A stretch of DNA of 59,468 bases, taken from Pseudomonadota bacterium (GTDB lineage Bacteria; Pseudomonadota; Gammaproteobacteria; Burkholderiales; Casimicrobiaceae). Positions 10,931-19,637 of the stretch are shown here, in pieces. The stretch is taken from assembly GCA_009786025.1 (NCBI GenBank), contig WQUA01000009.1:1-59468 (forward strand). The letters run 5' to 3'. Under the pieces are notes generated by a model that made no database searches, had not been told where the DNA came from, and saw only the letters and a program-made list of their open reading frames with translations. Position 1 is the first letter of the stretch, and every line of letters starts with the position of its first letter. A program made the position numbers and the translations under genes.

Positions 10931-11302
10931 ATGAAAAAGCATTCCGCCCGCCACCACCGCATCGGCGATCAGATCCAGCGCGAGTTGGCCGAACTGCTGC
11001 GCGAGCAGATCAAGGATCCGCGCATCGGTCTGGTGACCATCACCGCCGTGGACGTTTCCAACGATTTGTCGCACGCCAAAGTGTATTTCACCAATATGGG
11101 CGATATTGCCGGTGCGGAGGACGCCGAACAGGCGCTGGCGCGCACCGCAGGATTTTTGCGCTCCGAAATCGCGCGTCGCCTTTCCAGCTTCACCGTGCCG
11201 CAGTTGCATTTCATCTACGATCGCTCGACCGAACGCGGCATGGAAATGTCGCGGTTGATTGATGAGGCTGTTGCGATGGGAAAACAGCCAGAGCATAAAT
11301 AG
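10931..11302 (+). CDS. rbfA: 30S ribosome-binding factor RbfA
   Basis: 123 residues with a strong AAAGGAGG ribosome site ahead of the ATG. The sequence shows the RbfA pattern: a helical N-terminus (RIGDQIQRELAELLREQI), DPRIGLVTITAVDVSNDLSHAKVYF in the KH-like core and the C-terminal LHFIYDRSTERG-type segment. RbfA helps process 16S rRNA and mature the 30S subunit, especially in the cold. It follows infB by about 70 bases. In most related genomes truB comes directly after; here 1.7 kb of other material intervenes. Confidence 0.96.
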   Translation: MKKHSARHHRIGDQIQRELAELLREQIKDPRIGLVTITAVDVSNDLSHAKVYFTNMGDIAGAEDAEQALARTAGFLRSEIARRLSSFTVPQLHFIYDRSTERGMEMSRLIDEAVAMGKQPEHK

Positions 11303-11416
11303 CGCGTAATCTCAGCATCGTTAGGGACACTGGTTTTGACTTCGCTTCATTCGGCTAAAAGATCGTTCAGAGCATTTGAGGTTTATGTAACAGATCAACC
11401 TATGTAGCGTGTTTAC

Positions 11417-12268
11417 ATGTTTTTCTTTCTCCGTCCCAAGAAAGCGATAAAAGTTCCTGTACTTTGTTATCACTCGCTACATGCTCGCAGTAATCGTTAT
11501 TCAGACAACGACCATATTGCCCTGCAGAGTGACTTAGCGGTTGTTATGGAATTGGGTTATCGGCTTGTTTCACTAAGCGCGATTGTTGACAGCTTTCTTG
11601 CGGACGGATTGACTCGCTTCAAAGAGGAAAAAGTGATCGGATTGAGTTTTGATGATGCGCCCGATTACGATTGGCATGATTATGAGGGGGGTCGATCTGG
11701 GATACACCCCTTCTTTTCACACGATTTTGAGGTCATTCAAGGAAATAGCGCTTGAGGCCGACAAGCCTTTTTCTACGTCTTTTGTAATCGCCTCACCGGA
11801 GGCACGCCAGGAGCTTGATAAAACCTGTATTGCAGGAAGAGGCCAATGGCGGGACACCTGGTGGAAGCCATGTGTCGAAGCAAACATTATTGAAATCGAA
11901 AACCATAGCTGGGATCATGTCCATGAATCCCTTTCTTCCGTAGCGTTGGACTCACAGGAAAAAGGTTCCTTTTTTGCTGTAAACAACTTGATAAATGCCC
12001 GGCTGCAAATAAAGCAGGCTCATGAATTTATTTCAAGCAAGTTAGGAATCTACATCGCCTTTTTGCTTACCCCTATGGGCATGTGAGCGATTATCTGAAA
12101 GACAAGTATTTCCCTGGTTTTCAGGAAGAGCACCAGCAACGCGCCGCATTTACGACAGAAGGCATGTCTATAACGCCCAATATGAATCGCTGGGCATTGC
12201 CTCGTTTTGTTTGCGGGCAACATTGGAGATCATCGGAAGAGTTGGTTCAGTTGGTCCAGCGTCAATAA
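11417..12268 (+). pseudogene. Polysaccharide deacetylase-like gene with two frameshifts
   Basis: Three successive frames together make one protein of about 283 residues: VPVLCYHSLHARSN and the metal-site-like GLSFDDAPDYDWHDYE in the first, ENHSWDHVHESL in the second, and FAYPYGHVSDYLKDKY in the third. These are the SFDDG-, HTxxH- and AYPYG-like landmarks of NodB-type polysaccharide deacetylases or their inactive relatives. The first break lies at a run of six G (11686-11691), the second at a run of five T (12060-12064). Both are homopolymers, so sequencing error is as likely as true decay. AT content is higher than in the neighbours and the gene interrupts the rbfA-truB order, suggesting acquisition. 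Confidence 0.75.
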
Positions 12269-12293
12269 AGCATTTTTCGATGGGCATCCACCT

Positions 12294-12908
12294 CTAAAAC
12301 GGCCCAAGCGCAGCGACCTTCCGGATCCAAGCTGTTTTTTCTTCTTCCGGCAGTGACTTTAACCAAACGACCATCAAATGGGGAATCCCTGAGTGAACGA
12401 AACCAACGCGCAGGTCGACTTGCTCCGCCAGTTTGTCTCCAACGAAACCCCAGATGGCAAGCGTTTCCTCGCAGTGGACCGCGGCAAAGCTTTCGCGCAG
12501 CAAATGTTCGGCGATCCCGCCCGCTTCGCGGATGATCCGGCGGTGCGCCGCCGGTATAGTGCGGTAGAAGCGTTCGTCGATGACCAATCCCCCACACATG
12601 AAACAACACTCCCACGGAGATTGATGGACATAACCGACCGGCATCATGGTTCTCTCACCGCTTTTGTAAAACGCGACAAAATGCCGAGGCGTATCGGGGA
12701 AAGAAGGCGTATTAAAGCGTCGCCGAAAAAGATCGCCGACAAAAAATTCGGCATTCGCTATTTCTGTAACACAAAGAACGTCTGAAATGCAAGAAGCAGG
12801 ATAGAAAGCCGTCTCAGTCAAAGGAGATTCCCCCGGTTTTTTCTCAGGAATTACAGGCGTGGTTTTAGTGAGCGATGGTTTTTTCAGCAAGCGCTTCAAG
12901 AAATCCAT
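12294..12908 (-). CDS. Conserved protein of unknown function, possible GNAT-like fold
   Basis: 204 residues from ATG 12908, chosen because GGAGG lies seven bases upstream; longer in-frame starts run into the truB promoter region. The N-terminus is basic and proline-rich (MDFLKRLLKKPSLTKTTP). The centre holds HFVAFYKSGERTMMPVGYVHQ, then WECCFMCGGLVIDERFYR. The strand-like PVGYVHQ followed by GGLVIDERFYR and a helical stretch loosely resembles acetyltransferase (GNAT) organisation, but no acetyl-CoA loop can be pointed to. It is divergent from truB with 73 bases between. Together with the deacetylase pseudogene it splits the rbfA-truB pair. Confidence 0.65.
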   Translation of the reverse strand: MDFLKRLLKKPSLTKTTPVIPEKKPGESPLTETAFYPASCISDVLCVTEIANAEFFVGDLFRRRFNTPSFPDTPRHFVAFYKSGERTMMPVGYVHQSPWECCFMCGGLVIDERFYRTIPAAHRRIIREAGGIAEHLLRESFAAVHCEETLAIWGFVGDKLAEQVDLRVGFVHSGIPHLMVVWLKSLPEEEKTAWIRKVAALGPF

Positions 12909-12981
12909 GACCGGCCTCCATAACCTGAAAGGGAGAGTATAGTCCTCCTTTTCGACGTATGAGCAAACGCACAGTTTCTTC

Positions 12982-13929
12982 ATGAAAACATCCCCCACCC
13001 GCTCTTGGCGCCGCATCGATGGCGTTCTGTTGCTCGACAAACCGGTCGGGATGTCGTCGAACGCGGCGTTGCAAAAAGCCCGTCGGTTATTTCAAGCCGA
13101 AAAAGGCGGCCACATGGGCACGCTCGATCCGTTCGCATCCGGTTTATTGCCGCTGTGTTTCGGCGAAGCAACCAAATTCTCGCGCTTCGTTCTCGATGCC
13201 GACAAAACTTACCGCGCAACTTTGCGCCTTGGCGTGACGACCGCCACCGGCGATCCCGAAGGCGATGTGATCGAAACGCGCGAGATCACACAGGTTGATC
13301 GTTTCGCTGTAGAAACCGCCCTCGCCCGCTTTCACGGCATTCAACAGCAAATTCCACCGCGTCACGCCGCGCTCAAATACCAGGGGCGCACTTATTACGA
13401 ATACGCCCGCGCTGGCATCGAGATTCCGCGTGAAGCGCGCGCGATTGAAATTCACGCGCTGCGTCTGATCGACTTTGCGCCGCCGGTTGTCGTGATCGAC
13501 GCGCACGTCAGCAAGGGTACTTACATTCGGACGCTGGCCGAAGACCTCGGCGCAGTACTGGGTTGCGGCGCGCACCTGGCCGCGTTGCGCCGCCTGCAAA
13601 GCGGCCCGTTTTCGATGGCGACAGCGCACACGCTGGAAATGCTGGAAGCCGCGTCCGATACCGAACGGATGGCCAATCTGTTGCCGACGGAAACGCTGAT
13701 TCAGCCCTTGCCCCGCGCCGACCTTGATCCGGCGGCAGCGGTTCGTTTCAGCCAGGGGCAGCGGCTGGCGTTGCGTGATGTCGCGGCACTTTCCGCCCCG
13801 GATCAGACCGTTTATGCTGTTTTTTCCTTCCCCCCTCTCCCACAAAGGGAGAGCGACGCAAATTTTCTCGGCGTCGCCGAAGCCCGCGATGGGGCACTGC
13901 GACCGCTGCGGCTTGTTGTCTCGCCATGA
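12982..13929 (+). CDS. truB: tRNA pseudouridine(55) synthase TruB
   Basis: 315 residues. The N-terminal GVLLLDKPVGMSSN motif and GGHMGTLDPFASGLLP with the catalytic aspartate at residue 49 identify TruB, which makes pseudouridine 55 in the T-loop of tRNAs. KTYRATLRLGVTTATGDPEGDV and VSKGTYIRTLAEDLG are further family motifs. The C-terminal PUA-like part contains a proline-rich insert (FSFPPLPQRESDANF, about residues 276-290) that is encoded by a copy of the dispersed G/C-rich palindrome. That insert is unusual but keeps the frame. Next downstream gene is rpsO, as expected. Confidence 0.95.
   Translation: MKTSPTRSWRRIDGVLLLDKPVGMSSNAALQKARRLFQAEKGGHMGTLDPFASGLLPLCFGEATKFSRFVLDADKTYRATLRLGVTTATGDPEGDVIETREITQVDRFAVETALARFHGIQQQIPPRHAALKYQGRTYYEYARAGIEIPREARAIEIHALRLIDFAPPVVVIDAHVSKGTYIRTLAEDLGAVLGCGAHLAALRRLQSGPFSMATAHTLEMLEAASDTERMANLLPTETLIQPLPRADLDPAAAVRFSQGQRLALRDVAALSAPDQTVYAVFSFPPLPQRESDANFLGVAEARDGALRPLRLVVSP
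13826..13856 (+). repeat. Dispersed G/C-rich palindrome inside truB
   Basis: CCCCCTCTCCCACAAAGGGA with flanking bases matches the CTCTCCC...GGGAGAG core seen in many intergenic spots of this window, but here it is translated as part of TruB. Confidence 0.65.
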
Positions 13930-14167
13930 AAAACAGCGCGATGACATCTGCACAAAATCGCAGAATCCGGCATTTCTTCCCCGCCCTCGCCTTCTTTTGA
14001 AAGGGTGTACCCGCCAAAGGTAGACGAGGATTCGCCTCCCCTTGAAGAAGGGAGCATCAAATCGACGTCTCCACGCAACCATCCATGCTAATGTCTTTTT
14101 ATTTTCCGCTTTATCCGTAAAAACGAAAATGTCGATGAAAACAAAAGGATTTTCCGTCTTTCTGCGT
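13930..14167. other. truB-rpsO intergenic region
   Basis: About 300 bases lie between truB and rpsO. It holds fragments resembling the dispersed G/C-rich elements (about 13976-14055) and then an AT-rich tract leading into the rpsO promoter. No open frame here looks like a protein. Confidence 0.5.
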
Positions 14168-14173
14168 TATAAT
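14168..14173 (+). promoter_or_regulatory. Candidate -10 element of the rpsO promoter
   Basis: A perfect TATAAT lies 60 bases before the rpsO start. No good -35 hexamer is found 16-18 bases upstream, where the sequence is AT-rich (AAAAGGATTTTCC). Confidence 0.5.
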
Positions 14174-14232
14174 GGCGGCCTTTTTTAAAGACCACACAAG
14201 ATACGCTTCAAGAAAGCGAAAGGATAAAAGCT

Positions 14233-14502
14233 ATGACCGTTTCGATTCAAGAAAAGGCAAAGATCATTACGGATTTTCAACGCGCTTCGGGAGATACCGG
14301 CTCCCCTGAAGTACAGATTGCGCTGCTCACCGCGCGCATCAACGGTTTGAATGGGCACTTCAAAGACCATGTCAAAGACCACCACTCTCGTCGCGGCCTG
14401 CTTCGCATGGTGTCGCGCCGCCGCAAGCTGCTCGATTATTTGAAATCGCGCAATGCCGACGGCTACAAGGCGCTGATCGAAAGGCTCGGGTTACGCAAGT
14501 GA
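14233..14502 (+). CDS. rpsO: 30S ribosomal protein S15
   Basis: 89 residues, the exact family length. [25 protein letters not shown] and [22 protein letters not shown] are the conserved S15 blocks that bind the central domain of 16S rRNA. It is followed by pnp, the classic rpsO-pnp pair, with a hairpin and T run between them. An AAAGGAT ribosome site lies upstream of the ATG. Confidence 0.98.
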   Translation: MTVSIQEKAKIITDFQRASGDTGSPEVQIALLTARINGLNGHFKDHVKDHHSRRGLLRMVSRRRKLLDYLKSRNADGYKALIERLGLRK

Positions 14503-14614
14503 ATTTCCGTCGGACAGTTCCGACGTATTCTCCGCGTCTTTCTTTCGGCGCGGGTTGTGCCTTTCGCCTTACTTCCTCGACGCCTTTTGCCGTCGATTAT
14601 TTTGCTTAACTGAA

Positions 14615-14646
14615 TGACCGCTCACCTTCGTGGACGGTCATTTTTA
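14615..14646 (+). terminator. Terminator-like hairpin between rpsO and pnp
   Basis: TGACCG...CGGTCA arms with an extended imperfect stem and a CTTCG loop are followed by TTTTTATTT. It lies directly before pnp. In enterobacteria this spacer holds both a partial terminator and RNase III/E sites that let PNPase control its own mRNA; the position here is the same, the function is inferred. Confidence 0.7.
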
Positions 14647-14662
14647 TTTCAAGGGTTATCAC

Positions 14663-16789
14663 ATGAACGCTCCTATCAAGAAGTCCATCGCCTACGGCAG
14701 TCACACGCTGACGCTGGAAACCGGTGAAATTGCCCGCCAGGCCACCGGCGCTGTTATGGCCAGCCTCGGCGAAACCACTGTTCTGGTCACCGTCGTTGCC
14801 GCCAAGTCAGCCAAACCCGGGCAAGATTTTTTCCCGCTGACCGTCGATTATCAGGAAAAAACCTACGCCGCCGGCAAAATCCCCGGCGGTTTTTTCAAAC
14901 GCGAAGGCCGCCCTTCCGAAAAAGAAACGCTGACCTGTCGGTTGATCGACCGTCCGCTCCGCCCACTCTTCCCGGACGGTTTCTACAACGAAGTACAGAT
15001 CGTCGCCACTGTTGTGTCGGTTGATCCGGAAATCGACCCTGACATCCCGGCGATGATCGGCGCCTCAGCGGCGCTGGCGATTGCCGGTATCCCGTTCAAC
15101 GGCCCGATCGGCGCAGCTCGCGTTGGCTACATCAATGATCAGTACGTGTTGAATCCCGACAAGAGCGATCTGCCGCAGTCGGCGCTCGACCTTGTCGTCG
15201 CCGGCACCGAAGCCGCCGTGTTGATGGTCGAATCGGAAGCGAAAGAGCTTTCCGAAGATGTGATGCTGGGCGCCGTGATGTTCGGGCATCAGCAGCAGCA
15301 AGCCGCGATTGATTTGATCCACAGCCTTGTCGAAGAAGCCGGCAAGCCGTTGTGGGACTGGCAACCGCCGGCAAAAGACCAGCCGTTGATCGACAAAGTC
15401 ACTGCCGTTGCCGAAACCGAATTGCGCGAAGCGTATCAACTCCGCTCGAAATCGCAACGCTCGCAGCGGCTGTCCGAAATCGCCGCCAAGACCCAGACCG
15501 AATGTGGTGGTGACGATGATCCTGCGCTCGCTGCGCACATTGCGCAAATCATGTTTGATCTGGAATCCAAAATCGTTCGCAGCCAGATTCTTTCCGGCGA
15601 ACCACGTATCGACGGCCGCGATACCCGCACCGTGCGACCAATCACCATTCGCACCGGGGTACTGCCGCGCACCCACGGTTCGGCGCTGTTCACGCGCGGC
15701 GAAACGCAGGCGCTGGTCGTCGCCACGCTCGGCACCGCGCGCGACGAACAAATCATCGATGCGCTGCAAGGCGAATACCGCGACCGCTTCATGCTGCACT
15801 ACAACATGCCGCCCTACGCCACCGGCGAAACCGGCCGCGTCGGCTCGCCGAAGCGCCGCGAAATCGGTCATGGCCGTCTTGCCAAACGCGCGCTGATCAA
15901 CGTACTACCGTCGGCGGCTGATTTTTCGTATTCGATGCGCGTCGTCTCCGAAATCACTGAATCGAACGGCTCGTCGTCGATGGCATCGGTTTGCGGCGGC
16001 AGCCTCGCGCTGATGGACGCCGGCGTACCAACCTCGGCACACGTCGCCGGTATTGCGATGGGGCTGATCAAGGAAGGCAGCCGCTTCGCCGTGCTGACTG
16101 ACATCCTTGGTGACGAAGATCACCTCGGCGATATGGATTTCAAAGTCGCCGGCACAACCAACGGCGTCACTGCGCTGCAAATGGACATCAAAATCCAGGG
16201 TATCACCAAGGACATCATGGCTGTCGCGCTGTCGCAAGCGCGCGAAGGCCGGATGCACATTCTCGGCCTGATGCAACAAGCGATGCCGCATTCGCGCACC
16301 GAAATCTCGCAGCATGCGCCGCGCATGATGACCTTCAAGATCAATCCGGAAAAAATCCGCGACGTGATCGGTAAGGGCGGTGCCGTCATTCGTGCGCTGA
16401 CCGAAGAAACCGGTACGGTGATCGACATCACCGACGATGGCATGGTGACCATCTCGTCGGTCAACGCCGAGGCCTGCAATGTCGCTCGCAAACGGATTGA
16501 AGAAATCACCGCCGAAGTCGAAGTCGGCAAAGTTTACGAAGGCACCGTTCTGCGCCTGCTCGATTTCGGCGCAATCGTTCAAGTGCTGCCGGGACGTGAC
16601 GGCCTGCTGCACATTTCGCAGATCGCCAGAGAGCGCGTCAATCAGGTGTCCGATTACCTGAAGGAGGGCCAGGCCGTTCGCGTCAAAGTGCTCGAAGCCG
16701 ACGAAAAAGGCAAAATCCGCCTGTCGATGAAAGCCGCCGCCGAAGAGGAAGCTGCGCCGGAGAGCGCGTCGGCGCCCGAAGGAAACTGA
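14663..16789 (+). CDS. pnp: Polyribonucleotide nucleotidyltransferase (PNPase)
   Basis: 708 residues from ATG 14663 ([22 protein letters not shown]), with AAGGG upstream; a GTG at 14630 would lie inside the terminator stem and is rejected. Two RNase PH-type domains flank a helical domain. The second contains [29 protein letters not shown] and the catalytic-site region [19 protein letters not shown] domain (about 555-610, [20 protein letters not shown]) and an S1 domain (about 620-690) follow. PNPase degrades RNA 3' to 5' by phosphorolysis and can work in the degradosome. Confidence 0.98.
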   Translation: MNAPIKKSIAYGSHTLTLETGEIARQATGAVMASLGETTVLVTVVAAKSAKPGQDFFPLTVDYQEKTYAAGKIPGGFFKREGRPSEKETLTCRLIDRPLRPLFPDGFYNEVQIVATVVSVDPEIDPDIPAMIGASAALAIAGIPFNGPIGAARVGYINDQYVLNPDKSDLPQSALDLVVAGTEAAVLMVESEAKELSEDVMLGAVMFGHQQQQAAIDLIHSLVEEAGKPLWDWQPPAKDQPLIDKVTAVAETELREAYQLRSKSQRSQRLSEIAAKTQTECGGDDDPALAAHIAQIMFDLESKIVRSQILSGEPRIDGRDTRTVRPITIRTGVLPRTHGSALFTRGETQALVVATLGTARDEQIIDALQGEYRDRFMLHYNMPPYATGETGRVGSPKRREIGHGRLAKRALINVLPSAADFSYSMRVVSEITESNGSSSMASVCGGSLALMDAGVPTSAHVAGIAMGLIKEGSRFAVLTDILGDEDHLGDMDFKVAGTTNGVTALQMDIKIQGITKDIMAVALSQAREGRMHILGLMQQAMPHSRTEISQHAPRMMTFKINPEKIRDVIGKGGAVIRALTEETGTVIDITDDGMVTISSVNAEACNVARKRIEEITAEVEVGKVYEGTVLRLLDFGAIVQVLPGRDGLLHISQIARERVNQVSDYLKEGQAVRVKVLEADEKGKIRLSMKAAAEEEAAPESASAPEGN

Positions 16790-16801
16790 TGCTTTGCTGT
16801 C

Positions 16802-16841
16802 TCTCCTTTCCCTTCAAGGGGAAGGCTGGGATGGAGATGCG
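16802..16841 (+). repeat. Dispersed G/C-rich palindrome
   Basis: TCTCCTTTCCCTTCAAGGGG followed by AAGGCTGGGATGGAGATGCG. It has the same architecture as copies near 17800, 50740, 57540 and 58690: a palindromic core followed by a GGCTGGGATG-like tail. Confidence 0.7.
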
Positions 16842-16850
16842 GTTCAGACA

Positions 16851-16883
16851 AAAAGGGGGCTTCAGTACTGAAGCCCCTTTTTT
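16851..16883 (+). terminator. Rho-independent terminator of pnp
   Basis: AAGGGGGCTTCAG and CTGAAGCCCC form a long stem with a TA loop region, followed by TTTTTTAT. It closes the rpsO-pnp unit. Confidence 0.93.
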
Positions 16884-16926
16884 ATTTGTTTCCCTGTTTA
16901 CTCGCATGATGATTTCTCAAAATACG

Positions 16927-16980
16927 GCTCCCCTCTCCCCCACCCCTCTCCCGCAGTGGAAGAAAAGCGAGAGAAAGGGC
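16927..16980 (-). repeat. Dispersed G/C-rich palindrome, inverted copy
   Basis: CTCCCCTCTCCCCCACCCCT followed by CTCCCGCAGTGG...GCGAGAGAAAGG. It is the reverse-oriented counterpart of the copy about 100 bases upstream. Confidence 0.6.
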
Positions 16981-17050
16981 ACTTACCAATAAAGCAAATC
17001 GAACGGCTATACTTCGTTTGTCGTGAGATCACCTGACAGGAAACACCGTT

Positions 17051-17734
17051 TTGGAAATCGGATTTAATGCGGTCTTCATCACCGCCGTTTTGCAAATCAT
17101 CGCTATCGACATCCTGCTCGGCGGCGATAACGCCATCGTTATCGCGCTGGCCTGCCGCCGTCTGCCGCCCGAGCAACGCCGCCTCGGCATCTTCTGGGGC
17201 GTCTTCGGCGCCGTCGCCTTACGCCTCATTCTGATTTTCTTCGCACTGCAATTATTGAATCTGCCCGGCCTCAAAATCGTCGGCGGATTGTTGCTGCTGT
17301 GGATCGGCATCAAATTGATTCAACCCGACAGCGACCAACATAACGAAGCCACCGTTGCCGGCAGCACACGCCTCATCGGCGCGATCAAAACCATCATCGT
17401 CGCCGACGCGGTGATGAGTCTCGACAACGTGATCGCCGTTTCCGCTGCCGCCCGCGACAACCTTGTCGTAGCCGTCATCGGCGTCATGATCAGCGTGCCC
17501 ATCGTCATTTGGGGCAGCCGCTTTGTGCTGTGGCTGCTCGACCGCTTTCCGATCGTCATCCTGCTGGGCGGCGCACTGCTCGGCTGGATCGGCGGCGGCA
17601 TGTTGATCGGTGACGCGGCGCTGCAATCCTTTACCGCCGACTGGCCGAAATACAGTAAATACCTCGCCGCCATCATCGGCGCGCTCCTCGTACTGGCCGT
17701 CGGAAAAGGATTCGCGCGCCGAAAAAGTGTTTAA
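17051..17734 (+). CDS. TerC/YjbE family integral membrane protein
   Basis: 227 residues starting at a TTG (17051) with AGGA about ten bases upstream. Seven or so membrane segments are visible. The motifs IDILLGGDNAIVIALACRRLP and VADAVMSLDNVIAVSAAA, each with a conserved acidic pair in the membrane, are typical of TerC/YjbE/YkoY proteins. Such proteins are linked to manganese export and metal loading of secreted enzymes. The gene is single, between the pnp terminator and a repeat-rich spacer. The exact ion is not evident. Confidence 0.87.
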   Translation: MEIGFNAVFITAVLQIIAIDILLGGDNAIVIALACRRLPPEQRRLGIFWGVFGAVALRLILIFFALQLLNLPGLKIVGGLLLLWIGIKLIQPDSDQHNEATVAGSTRLIGAIKTIIVADAVMSLDNVIAVSAAARDNLVVAVIGVMISVPIVIWGSRFVLWLLDRFPIVILLGGALLGWIGGGMLIGDAALQSFTADWPKYSKYLAAIIGALLVLAVGKGFARRKSV

Positions 17735-18279
17735 CCACGAAAAACGCGAGGGGCACGAAAAAGAACCTCTCGCGAAGGCGCAAAGCTGCGAAGAAGAAAA
17801 GCCCCTTCCCCCGCAAGCAGGAGAGGGCTGGGATGAGGGCGTAGGCGATGAGCGAGGCGAATCCGAGCAAAAACATAATCGCAAGGGACGCAAAAATAAT
17901 TCTCACGCGAAGTCGCGAAGAAAAACAGCCGTCATTCTGCACAGAGCAAAGTGCGCCATCCTGCGCGAAGTCGCAGGGCGCAGAATCCATACAATGATGG
18001 CGAGAAGCAGATTGTTTCTCCTACGGGCAAAACGCACCGATAGAAGCAAAGGACGGCAATCTGCCGCCCGTAACACTGCAAACCTTTGTCGGCTTCGCCG
18101 AAACCCCTTTCAAAAGGAGGCTTTTCTTCGCGGTTTCGCACCTCCGCGTGAGAATTCTGCACTCTTTTCGGTTAAATCATGTTTTGGCCTCCCGTATTGC
18201 GCTTTACTTATTTGGATTACTCCTTTCATGGAAATGACAAGCTCTTCCCCCTGACGCCAATACGGGAACCGGAAAACAC
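17735..18279. other. Repeat-rich spacer between the TerC gene and the liv operon
   Basis: About 600 bases without a supported gene. It is a mosaic: R1 repeat at 17730-17785, G/C-rich palindrome at 17800-17852, a GCGAAGTCGCGAAG-type stretch at 17905-17925, a CTGCGCGAAGTCGCAGGGCG palindrome at 17962-17981, and an inverted R1 copy at 18141-18180. A widely spaced inverted repeat, CCCGTATTG (18191-18199) and CAATACGGG (18258-18266), lies just before the liv promoter. Confidence 0.7.
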
Positions 18280-18306
18280 TTGTTCCCTCTGAAAACGCGC
18301 TAGAAT
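18280..18306 (+). promoter_or_regulatory. Candidate promoter of the first liv operon
   Basis: TTGTTC (18280-18285) and TAGAAT (18301-18306) are separated by 15 bases, slightly short for a sigma-70 promoter, and lie about 45 bases before the substrate-binding protein gene. The hexamers are reasonable; activity is inferred. Confidence 0.45.
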
Positions 18307-18351
18307 GGACACGTTTTCATTTCTTTGTTTACTGACACGAAAGGAGTTCCC

Positions 18352-19524
18352 ATGTTGAAACGTGTATGTGCGTCCGCATTGGTTTGCGCTGCAATGCTTT
18401 CGGTATCAGGCGTCGCGCTGGCCGCGGAAGCGCCGATCAAAATCGGCTTTCCCATCCCTCTGACGGGCGAAATTCCCAAAGTCGGAGAATCCTCAAAATA
18501 CGCGGCAGAACTTTTCCGCGAAGAGGTCAACGCCAAGGGTGGACTTGAAGTCGGCGGCAAAAAGTACCCGCTGGAGTTCATTTACGAAAACAACGAAGCC
18601 AAACCGGAAACTGCCGTTAACGTCACGCTCAAGCTGATCACGCGCGACAACGTGCTGGCGATCGTCGGCCCGCAGTCTTCGCGTCAGGCAGTGCCCGCCG
18701 GTGCGGTGGCGAACGACAACGAAACGCCGATGATTACGCCCTGGTCAACGAATCCCGACGCCACGAAGAATCGCCCCTGGGTGTTCCGCGCCGCGTTCCT
18801 CGATCCTTTCCAGGCGCCGGTAGCTGCGGATTTTGCTGGCAAGCAGTTCAAGGCGAAAACTTCCGCCGTTCTCTTTGAAATTTCCAACGATTACTCCAAA
18901 GGTCTGGCGGATAATTTCAGGGAAGCCTGGGAGAAGCGTCACGGCAAGGGTTCCGTGCTGGCTTACGAGTCGCACGGCCCGAAAGACCAGGATTTTTCCG
19001 CGCAGTTGACGAAGATCATTGCAGCCAAACCGGATTTTATTTTCCTGCCGGAAAATTACAATTTCGTCGCACTGATCGTGCCGCAAGCACGTGACCTCGG
19101 CTACAAAGGCCCGTTCATGGGTTCCGACGCGTGGGGCTCGGCCGAACTGATGACGCTTTGCAAAGACGCCTGCAAAGGATTGTTCTTCTCCACCCATTAC
19201 GCCGCCGCTGGCGCCAAGGGCGCCACCAAGGAATTTATCGACAAGTACAACAAGAAATACGGTTATGTGCCTGACGATGTGGCGGCGCTGACCTGGGACG
19301 CGATCGGAATCGTAACGGAAGCGATCCAGAAAGTCGGCAAAGTGGACAAGGATACGCGCAAGATGCGTAAAGCGATCCGTGAAAACATGGCGTCGATGAA
19401 AGAGTTCAAGGGCATCACGGGTAACATGCGCTTCGACAATCAGGGCGACCCGATCAAGTGCGCAGTGATCGTGGAAATCGACCAGAAGGGCGCATTCACC
19501 TTCAAGGAATCGGTTTGCCCGTAA
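18352..19524 (+). CDS. livK: Branched-chain amino-acid-type ABC transporter substrate-binding protein
   Basis: 390 residues from ATG 18352, with AAAGGAG seven bases upstream. A signal peptide (basic MLKR, then a hydrophobic stretch ending ...VALAAEA near residue 25) sends it to the periplasm. IKIGFPIPLTGEIPKVGESSKYAAELFREEVNAKGG is the standard type-1 periplasmic-binding (LivK/ANF receptor) opening. The rest forms two lobes with paired cysteines near the C-terminal half (LCKDAC). First of five genes livK-H-M-G-F. Substrate could be branched-chain amino acids, other amino acids or amides; the symbol is by family only. Confidence 0.88.
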   Translation: MLKRVCASALVCAAMLSVSGVALAAEAPIKIGFPIPLTGEIPKVGESSKYAAELFREEVNAKGGLEVGGKKYPLEFIYENNEAKPETAVNVTLKLITRDNVLAIVGPQSSRQAVPAGAVANDNETPMITPWSTNPDATKNRPWVFRAAFLDPFQAPVAADFAGKQFKAKTSAVLFEISNDYSKGLADNFREAWEKRHGKGSVLAYESHGPKDQDFSAQLTKIIAAKPDFIFLPENYNFVALIVPQARDLGYKGPFMGSDAWGSAELMTLCKDACKGLFFSTHYAAAGAKGATKEFIDKYNKKYGYVPDDVAALTWDAIGIVTEAIQKVGKVDKDTRKMRKAIRENMASMKEFKGITGNMRFDNQGDPIKCAVIVEIDQKGAFTFKESVCP

Positions 19525-19637
19525 CGTATCAGCGTAATAAGTAAGCACGTTTTCCCGTTACCGTCGCTGCTCGATCATTCAAGCAGCAGTGGTAACGGGA
19601 AACATAGAAAAAATAGAGAAATACGGGAAAGAACAGC

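Noticed and set aside
12393-12785. Open frame of 130 residues on the plus strand
   Set aside because: It is the shadow of the minus-strand unknown gene, which has the better ribosome site and protein character.
17610-18254. Open frame of 214 residues after the TerC gene
   Set aside because: It runs through several dispersed repeats and reads as repeat-derived peptide (EKREGHEKEPLAKAQS type).
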